From: Phlyctochytrium arcticum
Taxonomy: Eukaryota > Chytridiomycota > Chytridiomycetes > Chytridiales > Chytridiaceae
Assembly (NCBI GenBank): GCA_025602905.1
Contig: JAHLKI010000001.1
Coordinates: forward strand, 2,046,001 to 2,110,000
Direction: 5' to 3'
DNA: 64,000 nt
Of this stretch, positions 1 to 11,202 are shown in pieces. The notes under the pieces were generated by a model that was given only the letters and a program-made list of their open reading frames with translations, searched no databases and had not been told where the DNA came from. A program made the translations under genes and the position numbers. Each line of letters starts with the position of its first letter. The first letter of the stretch is position 1.

Positions 1-1135
1 CCGCCAAAAAGCGAAGCTATCTGGTATCTGCCCTACTCCAAGATTTACCTCCCATTACTCGAAGACCGCATAACCGACGTATGCTTTTCCACCTCTGATG
101 AACCCTCTTTACGACGGATATTAACACGTCGTGCTTTAGGGGCGCAAAACTCCTCCAATGGATCGTATCACAAGGGGGTCTCATGGGATTTCAGTACGGC
201 CATGGAGGAGCGGCAAGCGGCCTTCAATTCAGCGATCAAAGACGACGGAGCTGAACAGGATGTAAATGGCTCGTCGTCAGACGGCAACCGGGGAGTCAAA
301 TTTCAATCCGAGGTGGAGGTGCTGGGTGGAGGAACAACAGAACTGCTGGGTGACGAATCCATTCCAGCGACTGGCGTCCGACCAAGTCGATTTACAGTCG
401 ACAACTCCATGTCGCGGTCACCAGGGACTACGAGTAACCTCCCTGGCTCGGCACCAGGATCAACTGAGAATATTGCTGAGGCTACACTATCATGTGCAAC
501 CAGGAGCTTGAGCGATAGCGATTCGGCTGTCAATACTGGCGATGCGAGTAGTGCTACCTCACCAGCGGCTTCAACCGAAGTCAAGAAGGGGAGATTCAGC
601 GTCAATCAGTCAAATGCCAATCCGCGCCCTGACTCTGCAAAAGGCGGCAATACTACTCCTCAAGACCCCACACTATCCACAGGTAAAGGACGCATTGCAT
701 ACCCATGGACTTTTTCTACTTTCGTCTGATCTCTAACATACAAAAACAGAACGGAAACCAAGTCGATTTGCCGTGCAAACACTGGGCACCACGGACTCGA
801 GTGTAAATACCATCAGTTCACCCTCCGACCCAACTCGAACCTCGGACCGCCGGGGTCGTTTTGAAGTCACGCAAACAGAAGATCCGCCCCAAGCTTCCTT
901 GGAAACCCTTTTGAAACAGAATGAGATTCAGAGGGCGGTCCTGGCCGACCTCATCTCTGCGCTCCGCCGAAACAACCTAACACTAGAGGCCCTTGGCGTG
1001 TCCATCCCGCCATGGATTCTCAACGATTCTGTTGCGCAGGGATCTGCCACGGACGATCCAAATTTGCAAGATTCGACAAGCAAGGCACAGGCTGAACCGG
1101 AGCGCACCGTTGATGCCAGCACTCCCTCCCAATAA
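1..1135 (+). CDS. 3' part of a gene encoding an RFxV-motif protein (5' end outside window)
   Basis: The frame is open from base 1 to the donor at 683 and resumes at 750 (exons 1-682 and 750-1135, ending at TAA 1133-1135; GT...ACAG intron of 67 bp). The visible 355 residues or so are Ser/Thr/Asn-rich and look disordered. Four short conserved-looking islands stand out: RPSRFTV (RFTV at 388-399), KKGRFSV (592-603), KPSRFAV (764-775) and RRGRFEV (857-868). RFx[V/I] is the known docking motif for the CCT domain of SPAK/OSR1-type Ste20 kinases and is found in WNK kinases and their targets. The last 80 residues or so include a possible short helix (about 893-1000). The gene could be the tail of a WNK-like or Ste20-pathway protein, but no catalytic domain is in the window, so the identity is open. 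Confidence 0.7.
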
Positions 1136-1319
1136 CAACCGTGTAACCCGTTGCATCACATGAATTCGATAGTTTGAATCCCAGATGTTTTGACAACCAA
1201 CATAGAAGTGGCATGATCAGAATCTTTGAAACGCAAGATTGTGTTGGGCAAAAATTGTAATTAATGACCGCGTATATTCAAAAGAAAAGGACACATGTTG
1301 AAAAGGGCGATACAATAGT

Positions 1320-1857
1320 TTAACGAAGACGGCGAGCTTCACGTTCGGATTCCAACAAGGTCAAGATGTCTGAAGGTAAACATTTAGCATCCTCATCCAT
1401 AAAAACAATTTGATTGCAGCAGCAATAACTTACCGCTCTCACGAACGGGTCCCTTAACGTTGCGGATGATGGATCGGTTGGTCTCATCCATGAACTCGAC
1501 TCGGACCTGAGTCACTCCACCACTAAGAGCAAACATCAAAGTTCAGCATAAATATTTTTGACATTGCGGCAAATGATAGCATTGTACATACCGGGAGCCG
1601 GTACGGCCGAGAACCTTGGTGACGCGGGCAAGCTTTGGTGCAGCGGCTTTAGCGTCCTAAAGCAAATCGTCAGTACTCCAATACTTTGAAATTCCGTAAA
1701 TGTCGTTGGTAGACCCAGGCCCAGCCCTCCACCCCGCATCGATCCATCCATCCATCCGTTTTGGAGCTCATCCATCCACAGGAAATTTGGCCATAAGTCC
1801 GTTCCAGAATCACCTATAGGCCGGGCTGGTCTCCTTCTTCAATCGCCAACATACCAT
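1320..1857 (-). CDS. RPS28: 40S ribosomal protein eS28
   Basis: Small-subunit ribosomal protein near the mRNA exit/E site. Minus-strand exons are 1857-1855 (the ATG alone), 1656-1592, 1522-1434 and 1369-1320; joined they give 68 residues, the normal size of eS28. Visible family blocks are [47 protein letters not shown] and the C-terminal [14 protein letters not shown]. The first intron starts directly after the initiator codon (ATG|GTATGT) and carries a run of GGAT/GATG tetranucleotides. The gene is divergent from the uS11 gene, with 185 bp between start codons, so the two probably share a promoter. Confidence 0.96.
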
Positions 1858-2042
1858 TTCTACGATGTGCCTTGCGTAAGAGAAGGAGCGATTATCGCGT
1901 CTTTGCCAAATTTCCTAGTTGCTCCCCCCCCCAGCGCGCGAACTTTCACGTGGTACAAGTCACATGACCCGGCCAAAGTCGCCTTGTCGAGAGTTTGGCA
2001 TACGCAGTAGACGGTCCCTTCTCTCAACCCGTATCAGCAACT
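1858..2042. promoter_or_regulatory. Shared divergent promoter of eS28 and uS11
   Basis: The 185 bp between the two start codons must hold the promoters of both ribosomal protein genes. It contains a CACGTG palindrome at 1947-1952, a C-run at 1923-1931 and the near-repeat CACATGACC at about 1961. CACGTG is the core site of bHLH factors. That it is used here is inference. Confidence 0.55.
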
Positions 2043-2906
<864 letters not shown>

Positions 2907-3196
2907 AGCATTACTTTTCATGTGCTTTACAATTGTCATTCCTCAAACATAGCTCGTTCCCGGTCTCTGAGATATTGTGCAGTTTGTTGTGTGTCCCTGT
3001 ATGTGTGGAATCCTTGCATCGTCGCTTATTCTCGTCCGTGATCGTCCGCATTTATTTTGAAACCAAATCTGTCCAGTCCCATAATATGATAATGAATGAC
3101 GGGAGTATTGTAAAAATCTCATTGAGTCTTTGTTAGCTCCATTTCGTGACCCTCCTGCGCGTGGTGCGCGTTGACCTTGGTCGAAATACCGTCAAG

Positions 3197-4837
3197 ATGC
3201 CTTTAGGTAGTAGATCATTTTGTTGACAGAACAAACCAGAGCCTAAGTCAACGGCTTTTAGATTACAGCAAATGGGATAAGTTGGAGCTGAGTGACGATG
3301 AAGACTTTGAGTGCCAGTAAGTTACATTCAAATAGTGTCCGTCGGCAAGTACCTGACATGACTTAGCCCCAATGTCGACAAACCCTCTATGGTCCGCTGG
3401 CGGCAAGCAGATATCCACCGGAAGCGGAGAGAGCGAGCGGATAAGCTGAACATACTTCGCAAGGAGAAGGCTCTGAACCTTGAGACGATAAACAATCTTC
3501 GTAGTTTTCATGAGAGCTCCAAAACCAGCGATGTTCCTAAACGTACTGCTGACGCTTTCGGCTTGCAAACCAAGCTGGCCGAGCGGGATGCCGAGTTGAT
3601 GGAACATGAGACTGCCGTCATTTCCAAAGACCGAGATGCCCGGTGGGGCCCTCCGGAGGCCGACCCTATCATTTTAACTCGCGTACCTTTCAAGGCTATT
3701 CTAGACAAAGTTGATCCCAGCAGCCCATCATTTATCAGTTCATTGGAAAAGGCAATCTCGGCATTGGAGACCCGTAACAAGAGTTTGGATTCGGAGATTC
3801 AAAAAGAAGATGAAGAAGTGGGCAAGAAGACCACTATGGATGATTTGAAGGAGGGATTCAACAAAACTGTTCGTCTTGGTGTGCGTTGTACCCAGCAGAA
3901 AGCTCTTACTCATGTTTTCATTGTTTCAGATGATTTCAAAACCGTCCTCTGTCGCTCAGCAGCCTCCTGACAAGAAGCCGGTTTCGAAAGAAGGCGGAGC
4001 GAGCCAGAAATCAAACCCGGTGGACAGCTCACCCCAGAGCGCTGCTGAAGACAATGACGAGGACGACGACGATGAAGACGACAAAATTACATACCCGCCT
4101 GCACAAGCATTCTGTGATATCAAGGGTGGGATGGGTGAAAGTGCTGTTTTCCTACGGAAACATCCAGAGCTTGTCTGCCAGAAATACTCGGATATGATCC
4201 TTGCAGAGGCATTTAGACTACAATTGGACAAGCGGGATATGGAAGCCCGACAAGCCGTTCAACAGGCTCTACTTCTTCAATACTGTGGATTGTTGGGGAC
4301 GGACGGGGTGTCCATCTTCTTTGCCAGGTTTGATTATCGCTGTCACATGAATCTAAACCGTTCCGAAATTCACATTTTGGACATTTTAGATTGCAATCGC
4401 CACAGCATAATGCCCGACAAATGTTTTTCAAAGATATTCAAGAAACGTATACAAGAATTCAAGTCAGGGTCGCCGAGATTAAACGCAAGCAAGAACTGGA
4501 GGAAGCCCAAGAACAGAAGGCGCTCCGAGCACGGCTGGAAGCCTGTCGCCAGCCCGATGGCACCATCAAACTTCCCATCAGTGAGAATCCTACCCCTGAG
4601 GAAACCGGAAAAGCCCAGTATTTTTCCACGCTCCCGTTGAAATTTCAAGGTAAATTTATGACCAGAAATTTCTCGGGCTTGACAAACTCCTTAAACCAAA
4701 TTGCAGAGGCTCTCTTGCTGCAGGACGTTGACGCCATCAATACACACTTACAGACGCTTACACCGGAAGAAGGGGAAGAGTTGGTCAAGCAGTGTAACGA
4801 TGCGGGTCTCTTGAATTTGGAAGTTGAAACTGAGTAG
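3197..4837 (+). CDS. CDC37: Hsp90 co-chaperone Cdc37
   Basis: Co-chaperone that loads protein kinases onto Hsp90 in the cytosol. Exons: 3197-3206, 3262-3316, 3367-3880, 3930-4327, 4390-4649, 4707-4837 (six exons, 455 residues). The N-terminus reads MPLDYSKWDKLELSDDEDFE followed by HPNVDKPSMVRWRQADIH, the hallmark of the family. A coiled coil follows, then an acidic linker (EDNDEDDDDEDD, around 4050-4085), then the Hsp90-binding middle domain (ITYPPAQAFCDIKGG..., QQALLLQYCGLLGTDG). The C-terminus is helical and Glu-rich and ends EELVKQCNDAGLLNLEVETE. The first intron falls after only ten coding bases. The Ser in KLELSDD is the position of the conserved CK2-phosphorylated Ser of the family. Confidence 0.95.
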
Positions 4838-5620
4838 TTTCATGCCAGCTTTTTTGCGATTTTGGATATTGCAGCAGACTGATTATGAGTATTTCACCTA
4901 CAGTATGGAAGAATATCAGCCGCCTCCACTGGCAGTTCACAGTGCAGTTTTCTATTATTGCCGCAGAGTGATTTTGAGCATTTGACCTATAGTACCAAAG
5001 AGTGTTAGCCGTCTCCGCTGGCAGTTCACAATGCAATCTCCTATATTGCAGCAGAATGATGATGAGCATATGACCTTGTTTTGAAGAATATCAGCCGTCT
5101 CCGCTGGCAGTTGACATTCATCTCACGAATGTAAATAAACAATTTAGTCAAGGCTCCGTTTAGTCATCACGCCAATCAGTCCTCCTTGTCGAGCTCCGGT
5201 AGCTCTGCTAGGTCTGCTGGGAGTGAAGGGATTCCGTTGATTGACATAGATGATCGCCCTGTGAATCCCAATTGGCAATATTGGACATTGACAGCAGCCC
5301 GAGGTGTCATAAGACATTGAGATAGACGTCGACCAGCAAGATAATATGTCGGTACAGCGCAATGAGTATGTTTGCCAATATGTTTTCAATCTTGAAGTAG
5401 AACCCTTCCTCTAGGCCAAAGGGCAATGTAAATTGCTTTTGACGGAAATGTATTCGCGTTTGTTTATAAGCGATGGAAAAACGGCCGCGTGGGAAATTTT
5501 CCAAAAAGGGTCCAACCGCATGAAAGGCGCCAATTCTTAAAGGAACCGGATATGACAAAACCAGCCAGATAGAACGGCAGAAAATTGGCGACAACTTTTT
5601 GCTCCAGCAGCGGAGTTATT
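4838..5620. other. Intergenic region between CDC37 and the CSL gene
   Basis: 783 bp. The first 280 bp hold the tandem repeats annotated separately. The rest (5118-5620) is the presumed upstream region of the CSL gene; no further gene or clear signal was recognised. Confidence 0.5.
4866..5117. repeat. Three imperfect tandem copies of an 88-90 bp unit
   Basis: Each copy runs from ATATTGCAGCAG(A/G)-TGAT through GAGCAT/GAGTAT, then AAGAATATCAGCCG and CTCC(G/A)CTGGCAGTTCAC. The GCAGCAG element is at about 4871, 4961 (as CCGCAG) and 5048, giving spacings of about 90 and 87 bp. The copies are diverged by perhaps 15-25%, so the array is old. It lies directly downstream of the CDC37 stop codon and may be transcribed in its 3' UTR. 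Confidence 0.75.
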
Positions 5621-8600
5621 ATGCTCTCCGACGCAGCTGCTGGCGCCGATTTTGACCAGCAACAACGACAACCGATTCCCGATACTCCCGTAGGCCAGCA
5701 CAAACTCCACTCGGCGGCTCCAATGAGCTCGGTCTCGCAACTCCCCGACGCTTGGTCGTCGTCCCATATACCCCAAAGCCGGTACGTCCCGGACAAAGGA
5801 TACTCGAGGATCAAGGAGGAAGACCATGAAGACTCCCTGTGGTATCATCTATACGAGCGCAACACAGCGTTTGTGCAGCAGCCTCACGACCAAGCACCGG
5901 CACACGAGTTTGTCGCCCAAGGAAACCCGGTAGGCGCCTGGCCGAATATCCCCTCAGACTCCACTGGGCATGTTTTATACCATCCCGGCGACTTCCCCTC
6001 GGCAAGGAATCCCCATCCACCACCGACTACATTCCCATTTGATGTAGGTCGCCAACGACAATTGGGGCATTTTGATCAGCCGAGCAATGAACCATCATGG
6101 CAGTACAATCATGCTGCACCTGATAGCCAGGCAGACTTTGTTCTCAATGAAAATACTCTGAATTCATCGCCACACTGGCATCATTCCGCCGTCGAGGCTT
6201 ATGACGAGTCCATTTCAAGCGCCCGGCAAACTCCACCTCCGGGGGGTGCAGTGGTATACCCCCTTTTTTCCTCACCTCTGGCCTCCGCAAGAAGGGAGCA
6301 TATTGCTCGCTCACCTACCATTGCCCTCGACAACGAAGCCCAAAGCACCTCTCCAGGAACCAATCGCCGTTTGTCTTGGGGACACCCACCGCTCGATTCC
6401 AGTCAAGACACACTTTATAAGGCCGCGAGTGGCAATTCTGAGGGTAATTCTCAGACACACCAGGGGGTCGACCTTGCCTGGATTAGCCGGCCTCCGTCTC
6501 CTGCGGTTCTTCGAAAAAAACAGGCCAAGTCCCGAGAGCTCCGAGAGCCTCGAGAGCCCCGAGAGCGCTCGAAAAAACGCAACCGCGAATCACGAAATAG
6601 CCACTTGGACAGTGGGTTACTCCTGGCCGAATTTTCACGCGAAGTTCCCACTGGGCCGTCCACGTTTGGGCGAAACACATTCTGCAAGAATCTGGTCCAG
6701 AGAACTCCGCTCACTCTTGCCAACGACAATGATATGTCGCCTCGAATATCAAGCTCGAAACAGTATAACGGAAGGTTAAGCCTGGAAAGACTCAGGTCAG
6801 CATCCATGCTCGTCAAAACCATATTTCTTCCCACTCACCCGCATTTCGCAGCCAATTGGTGGTGTCTTACCTTCGAGATCCGTCCCATGAGTGCACTATA
6901 TTGCTATCGCAATCCACAGCGGTTCAGAAATCGTATGGAGACGAAAAGAGGTACGTTACTTAGTCTGAGCAGGTGCGTTCTTTCCATTATTTACTTGAAT
7001 GTATAGGTTTTTTACACCACCAATATGCCGGCTTATGGGAGGGGGTTGGGATTTGCCGGAACTATCCGAGCAACGTTATATGAATCTTCTGCCGGCAAAA
7101 AGCGAATATCCTGTCCATCCAGACTTCTTGAAAATCACATTATCCACCTCAAAGGTCTCGATGGGGTTGAATGACATGGATCAAGAGGAGCAGGATCGCT
7201 TGAGAGTTTCTGGCAAGGTTCTGTTAAAAAGAGAGCGGGTCGATCTCATCAGTCGGACCAGTTCGTTGAGCGTTGGACCTGACGATCATGGGGTTGACAA
7301 ACTGATTGCACTTGCGACATTTGAGAAGTTGCATCTCAACACAATCGAATCAAGGAAGGAAGTCCCATTATTTTTCCAGGTTCGCTTCATGCTTGACTAC
7401 TTGCCGTCCATCAATATCAGGACTAATTGAAGAATACAGGTCCAAACGCCATCAGGGTCGTTTCAGTATGAGTCTCGCCCGTTTATCAAGATCTCTAAGC
7501 CGTCAAAGAAAAAGCAAACACGGAAATCTCCACGTAAGGGATACTGGCCGAATATCGCCATCCATGTGACTAAACCATTTGTTCACAGTGTTGATCAATT
7601 CTGGGTCCCAGATCGCTTTATTTAATAGAACCAAAGCGCAAACGGCCAACACACGATATCTCACATACTCGCCTTCCGCAAAAGCATTAGCCAGCTGTTC
7701 CACTTTTTGGGAAACGTGGACCATATATTCTGCTGACGATCCTGACTTCGACCCCAGCGTCAACAGCGACGCCGGAAATACCCACACAAGCTTTGACATA
7801 CCCCACGACCCAAAGACCGACGTATTTTTTGATACTCCGGGCAACAAACATCACGTGGCACCATGTAAAAGCAAAGAGCGACGGGGTAAACGAATAGCAA
7901 CCCCACCAGCAGATCCACTCAATACTGGTGGGTTCTACAACTATCCCGTTCCGGTTCATTATGGGGATGTTGTCGTTCTACAACACACATTATCTGGAGT
8001 CGTTACCTGTCCCTTAATTGTCCGAAAAATCGAGCGTCGGACCGAGGCCGTGATCTCTTCGGATCGTGAGTGAAACAAACTTCTCGAATTGTGTGCTGTT
8101 AATTAAGCCACTGTCTTCTTTTAGCTACAAAACGAAATGGATTACCATTCATACAAAGCGATCCGCTATCCCCGTTGCATAAGGTGGCTTTTCAAAAAGC
8201 AGACGAGCCAGGGCAGTATTTGGCCTTAAGTGATACGTTGGAGGGTAGCCGAATTCAAGTGCATCATACGGCATTGTCCCGGTACTACCGCCAATATCGT
8301 GCAAAAGATACTGGCGTTAAGTTTTTCCCGCGGACGAACATACCAGTGGGCCAAGATGTTCCCCTGACCTTTGTCTCTGGCTCCGCCGCCACGGAACCGC
8401 GACCACCAGACACTTCGAAAGGAACGAGTGATGATGTTGGAGAAAGTTCGATTTGGACTGTGGTTGGCGTTGGTAGGTGCATCATTGTTACTTCGGCATT
8501 TGAAAGACGTTAACGGGCAGCATTACAGATCATGTCGAAAGCACCTTCCACATGCCGCGCTTAAACAGCCACGAGCTTACCCTACTACAAATTGAACCAA

Positions 8601-9016
8601 ACCAGCAGATGCAAGCAGTCGATCCATCAACTCCACCCCGAGACGGCCCACCTCAACCTATGGTCCCCCCACATCTAAATATTCAACATGCCAATCCCGT
8701 TCCCCGGCTGACTTCCGTTTTCTATCGAGATCAACATAGTGTTTCACTCTATGGAACCCATTTGGCGGATTCCAAGCTAATGGCGTTCTTTGGGCCATAT
8801 CCTTCACCGCACACAAGGGTAGCGAATGTACCCAACTCATCTGAGTTGGCGCTTATCGCGGATGTGCCTGCTACGTGGAGGACACCGAAGGCGGATTTGG
8901 TGGTCTCCCATTCAGAGAATGCGTGTAGCAACTCGAGCACAGTGCCTTTACTACTTGTTCGAGACGATGGTGTCATATTTCGCACCGGATTTTATTTTTG
9001 TAGTCAGTGTAGTTGA
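5621..9016 (+). CDS. CSL-family (CBF1/RBP-J kappa/LAG-1) transcription factor
   Basis: Sequence-specific DNA-binding nuclear factor; in animals it is the effector of Notch, and fungi have CSL paralogues without Notch. Exons: 5621-6795, 6852-6950, 7007-7379, 7440-7533, 7589-8065, 8125-8472, 8529-9016 (1017 residues). The first 390 residues are low-complexity (Pro/Ser/Gln-rich with an RELREPREPRERSKKRNRES stretch). Next comes the N-terminal Rel-like domain (CTILLSQSTAVQKSYGDEKR, then FFTPPICRLMGGGW), which matches the conserved QKSYGNEKRFFCPPP core. Then follow the beta-trefoil region (GSQIALFNRTKAQTANTRYL; VHYGDVVVLQHTLSG; LHKVAFQKADEPGQYLAL) and a C-terminal IPT/TIG-like domain (about 8690-9000). 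The 60-residue insert rich in D/N/H at 7740-7930 is characteristic of the long fungal forms. Confidence 0.92.
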
Positions 9017-9386
9017 TTTTTAGGTTGTTTTTGAATGTACATCACAATTTCGCAGATAGACCCTGTAGCAAAATGGTATCAAACTTTGGACGAGAGTTCC
9101 TGTTTGGCCAGTGTCCACATCATTTGGTTTTCCATCACCGCTGTCAACATCAACAGTTGTTTAGATGTTACTGTGCATGTGTTGGTTCATTTCGCGACTG
9201 GAAAGACTTCAGAGCACTCGAGTTACCTTTGAGATCTATTTTCTGGTCACTTTTTGTTGTACACTGAATCCACAACAATGAGATTTTACGATTATCCTCA
9301 TTCAATTGTGAGACAAGTGGGTGATAGGTGCACACGACAAATAAATAATTGAAATAATAATACAAAGTTTTAGGTCATGCTGTATC
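9017..9386. other. Intergenic region, convergent 3' ends
   Basis: 370 bp between the CSL stop codon and the Pescadillo stop codon (genes converge). It is AT-rich with no recognised gene; it presumably holds both 3' UTRs. Confidence 0.5.
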
Positions 9387-11028
9387 CTATGCTGTGGGTG
9401 GTCGCCGACTTCGCACTTTCGCCGCCTAGTGACATAAGAGGATGAGTTCAACTATACGAATAACAAGCTGTAAATGCATTCATACCTTCTGCGCTTTGCG
9501 TTCCTTCCCAAATTGAATCTTGTTATACAGATGTCGGTCTCTCTTACTCATCATCATCATGGCCAACTCCTTCTCTTCGGCAGCTGTGGCCTCCCCTTCT
9601 GTAGGAGCAGCCGGCTCCGCTACTTCTTGACCTTCCATTACGTCATCTGCATTCTCTTCGTCCATTTCTGCGAATGGAGAGAAATGTGGCGGAAGGGTTT
9701 GACCAGGAGTATATGGATAAGTAGGCAGGAGATGACCAGCATTTACTGAGTCATATATCCATTGCGGTTGAACGGGCGTACCCGCTTGCGTCGATGGAGA
9801 GGAAGTGATACGGTCGGTAAGCACATAATTCACAGGAGCATCTTCTTGAGAGACAATCTGGGCTCCGAACGAAAGCAGAAGAAAATCGGTTGATTCTTGC
9901 GGTACCTCGCGCGAGATTCGGAACGTGAGCCCCTTGAACAAATCATGTGACTTGCCAGATTCAGTGTGCTCTTCCGAGGCGATACCCACATCAGGTTCAT
10001 TCTGGTCGGACAGCTTTGCCCTGGGTGCAACACTGTCTTCCTTGTCTACCGCTGCAATCTGCTGCAGCTTTGTTCCAAGGGTGTTAAGACGCTCTTTGGC
10101 CACCTTGGACTCCGGCACAGAGTCCACCAACTCGCCAGTTGCATCGTCCAATGCAGGAACTTGCTCCTTCTGACTCTCGACAACGTACGCCAGTAAACCG
10201 GCACCAGAGTTGTCCCGAGCAGTGTCTAGTCGTGGCGGGTACAGGAGATTGGCATCCGAGTAGAGTTTGAAGTTGACAAAGCTGACAAGGTGCTCGTAAA
10301 GCTCCAGGAAAGTTCCCATAACACGGAAATCAACATCAGATGGTACATGTTGCGAGAACTTGTATGGAACAATCCAGGTAATAGGTTGGCCATTGATCTC
10401 AGCTTGGTAGTATATTCCCTTGATAGAAAGGAACACCTTGCGAAGAGATCGGGAATACATAATGTAGTGCTGGAATTCTGATGACAACTTTTGGCATTTG
10501 CGGATATGCGAAGCATCTATTTTTGTGTTGGTTGGCAGGTTTGCGAAAAGGAAAATCATCGAAAGTGCATCGTCCAAATCCTTCAAGGCATCGCTGAATG
10601 TCGGATATCTCTCCCGGATGATGTGATGCAAAGAGTACTCGGGTTTGTTCTCCTCCAGCTCCTTGGCCTGAGCATATTCCTGCTTCGATACAGCTTTGTT
10701 TATCTTTCGGATATGGATCTTCTGCTCTCGCAGTGTTTGCAACAACGGTTCGTGGAGAAGGCACAGAATATCTTTCCGATAATAGTATGTCTTGGGAGCA
10801 GTGGACCCCTTCCCAACCTTCTTCTTGTTGTTTGGTTCACGGGGATAAATTCCCTTCAAAATACACAAGCGCCTGTTGACTTTGGTTTAAGAAATTGCGG
10901 CTTCCAGTTCAATAACATCGTTCATACCTGAAAGCAGCCAAGCTGATTTGCAGCTTCTTGATGGCCTGTGTACGGGTAATGTAGTTTGTTGCAGCACCCT
11001 TCTCGCCCTTCTTAATTTTCTTGCCCAT
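9387..11028 (-). CDS. NOP7: Pescadillo homologue (60S ribosome biogenesis factor Nop7)
   Basis: Nucleolar factor of the PeBoW (Nop7-Erb1-Ytm1) complex, needed for 27S pre-rRNA processing and 60S assembly. Minus-strand exons: 11028-10928, 10872-9486, 9425-9387 (508 residues). The N-terminus MGKKIKKGEKGAATNYITRT and the block RRLCILKGIYPREPNNKKKV are diagnostic. The conserved Pescadillo domain follows (YYYRKDILCLLHEPL, FLSIKGIYYQAEINGQPITW), then a BRCT domain (about 9700-9990: LTFRISREVPQ, FGAQIVSQ, NYVLTDR, PQWIYDSVNAG), then a Glu-rich stretch and a basic tail. The last exon is a 39-bp microexon adding AAKVRSRRPPTA; it rests on a clean donor (AAG|GTATGA) and acceptor. Without it the frame would stop after two codons. 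Confidence 0.94.
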
Positions 11029-11202
11029 TTTTGCCTGATAGTTATGTGTTGGTTTCTGAGCCAAGAAATTTTTACACATTGAAATTCAACCAGGTCGCTG
11101 TTGCCATGACACCGGCGTAATGAACCCTAAGCGAATTTGAGAATCGAGAGATGTGCAGTCTTGAATGTTCAGAACAGACGACTATGACTTCCTCCACCAG
11201 GA

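Noticed and set aside
6201..6834. Overlapping frames of 192 and 127 codons within the CSL first exon
   Set aside because: Antisense or shifted shadows of the low-complexity CSL N-terminus.
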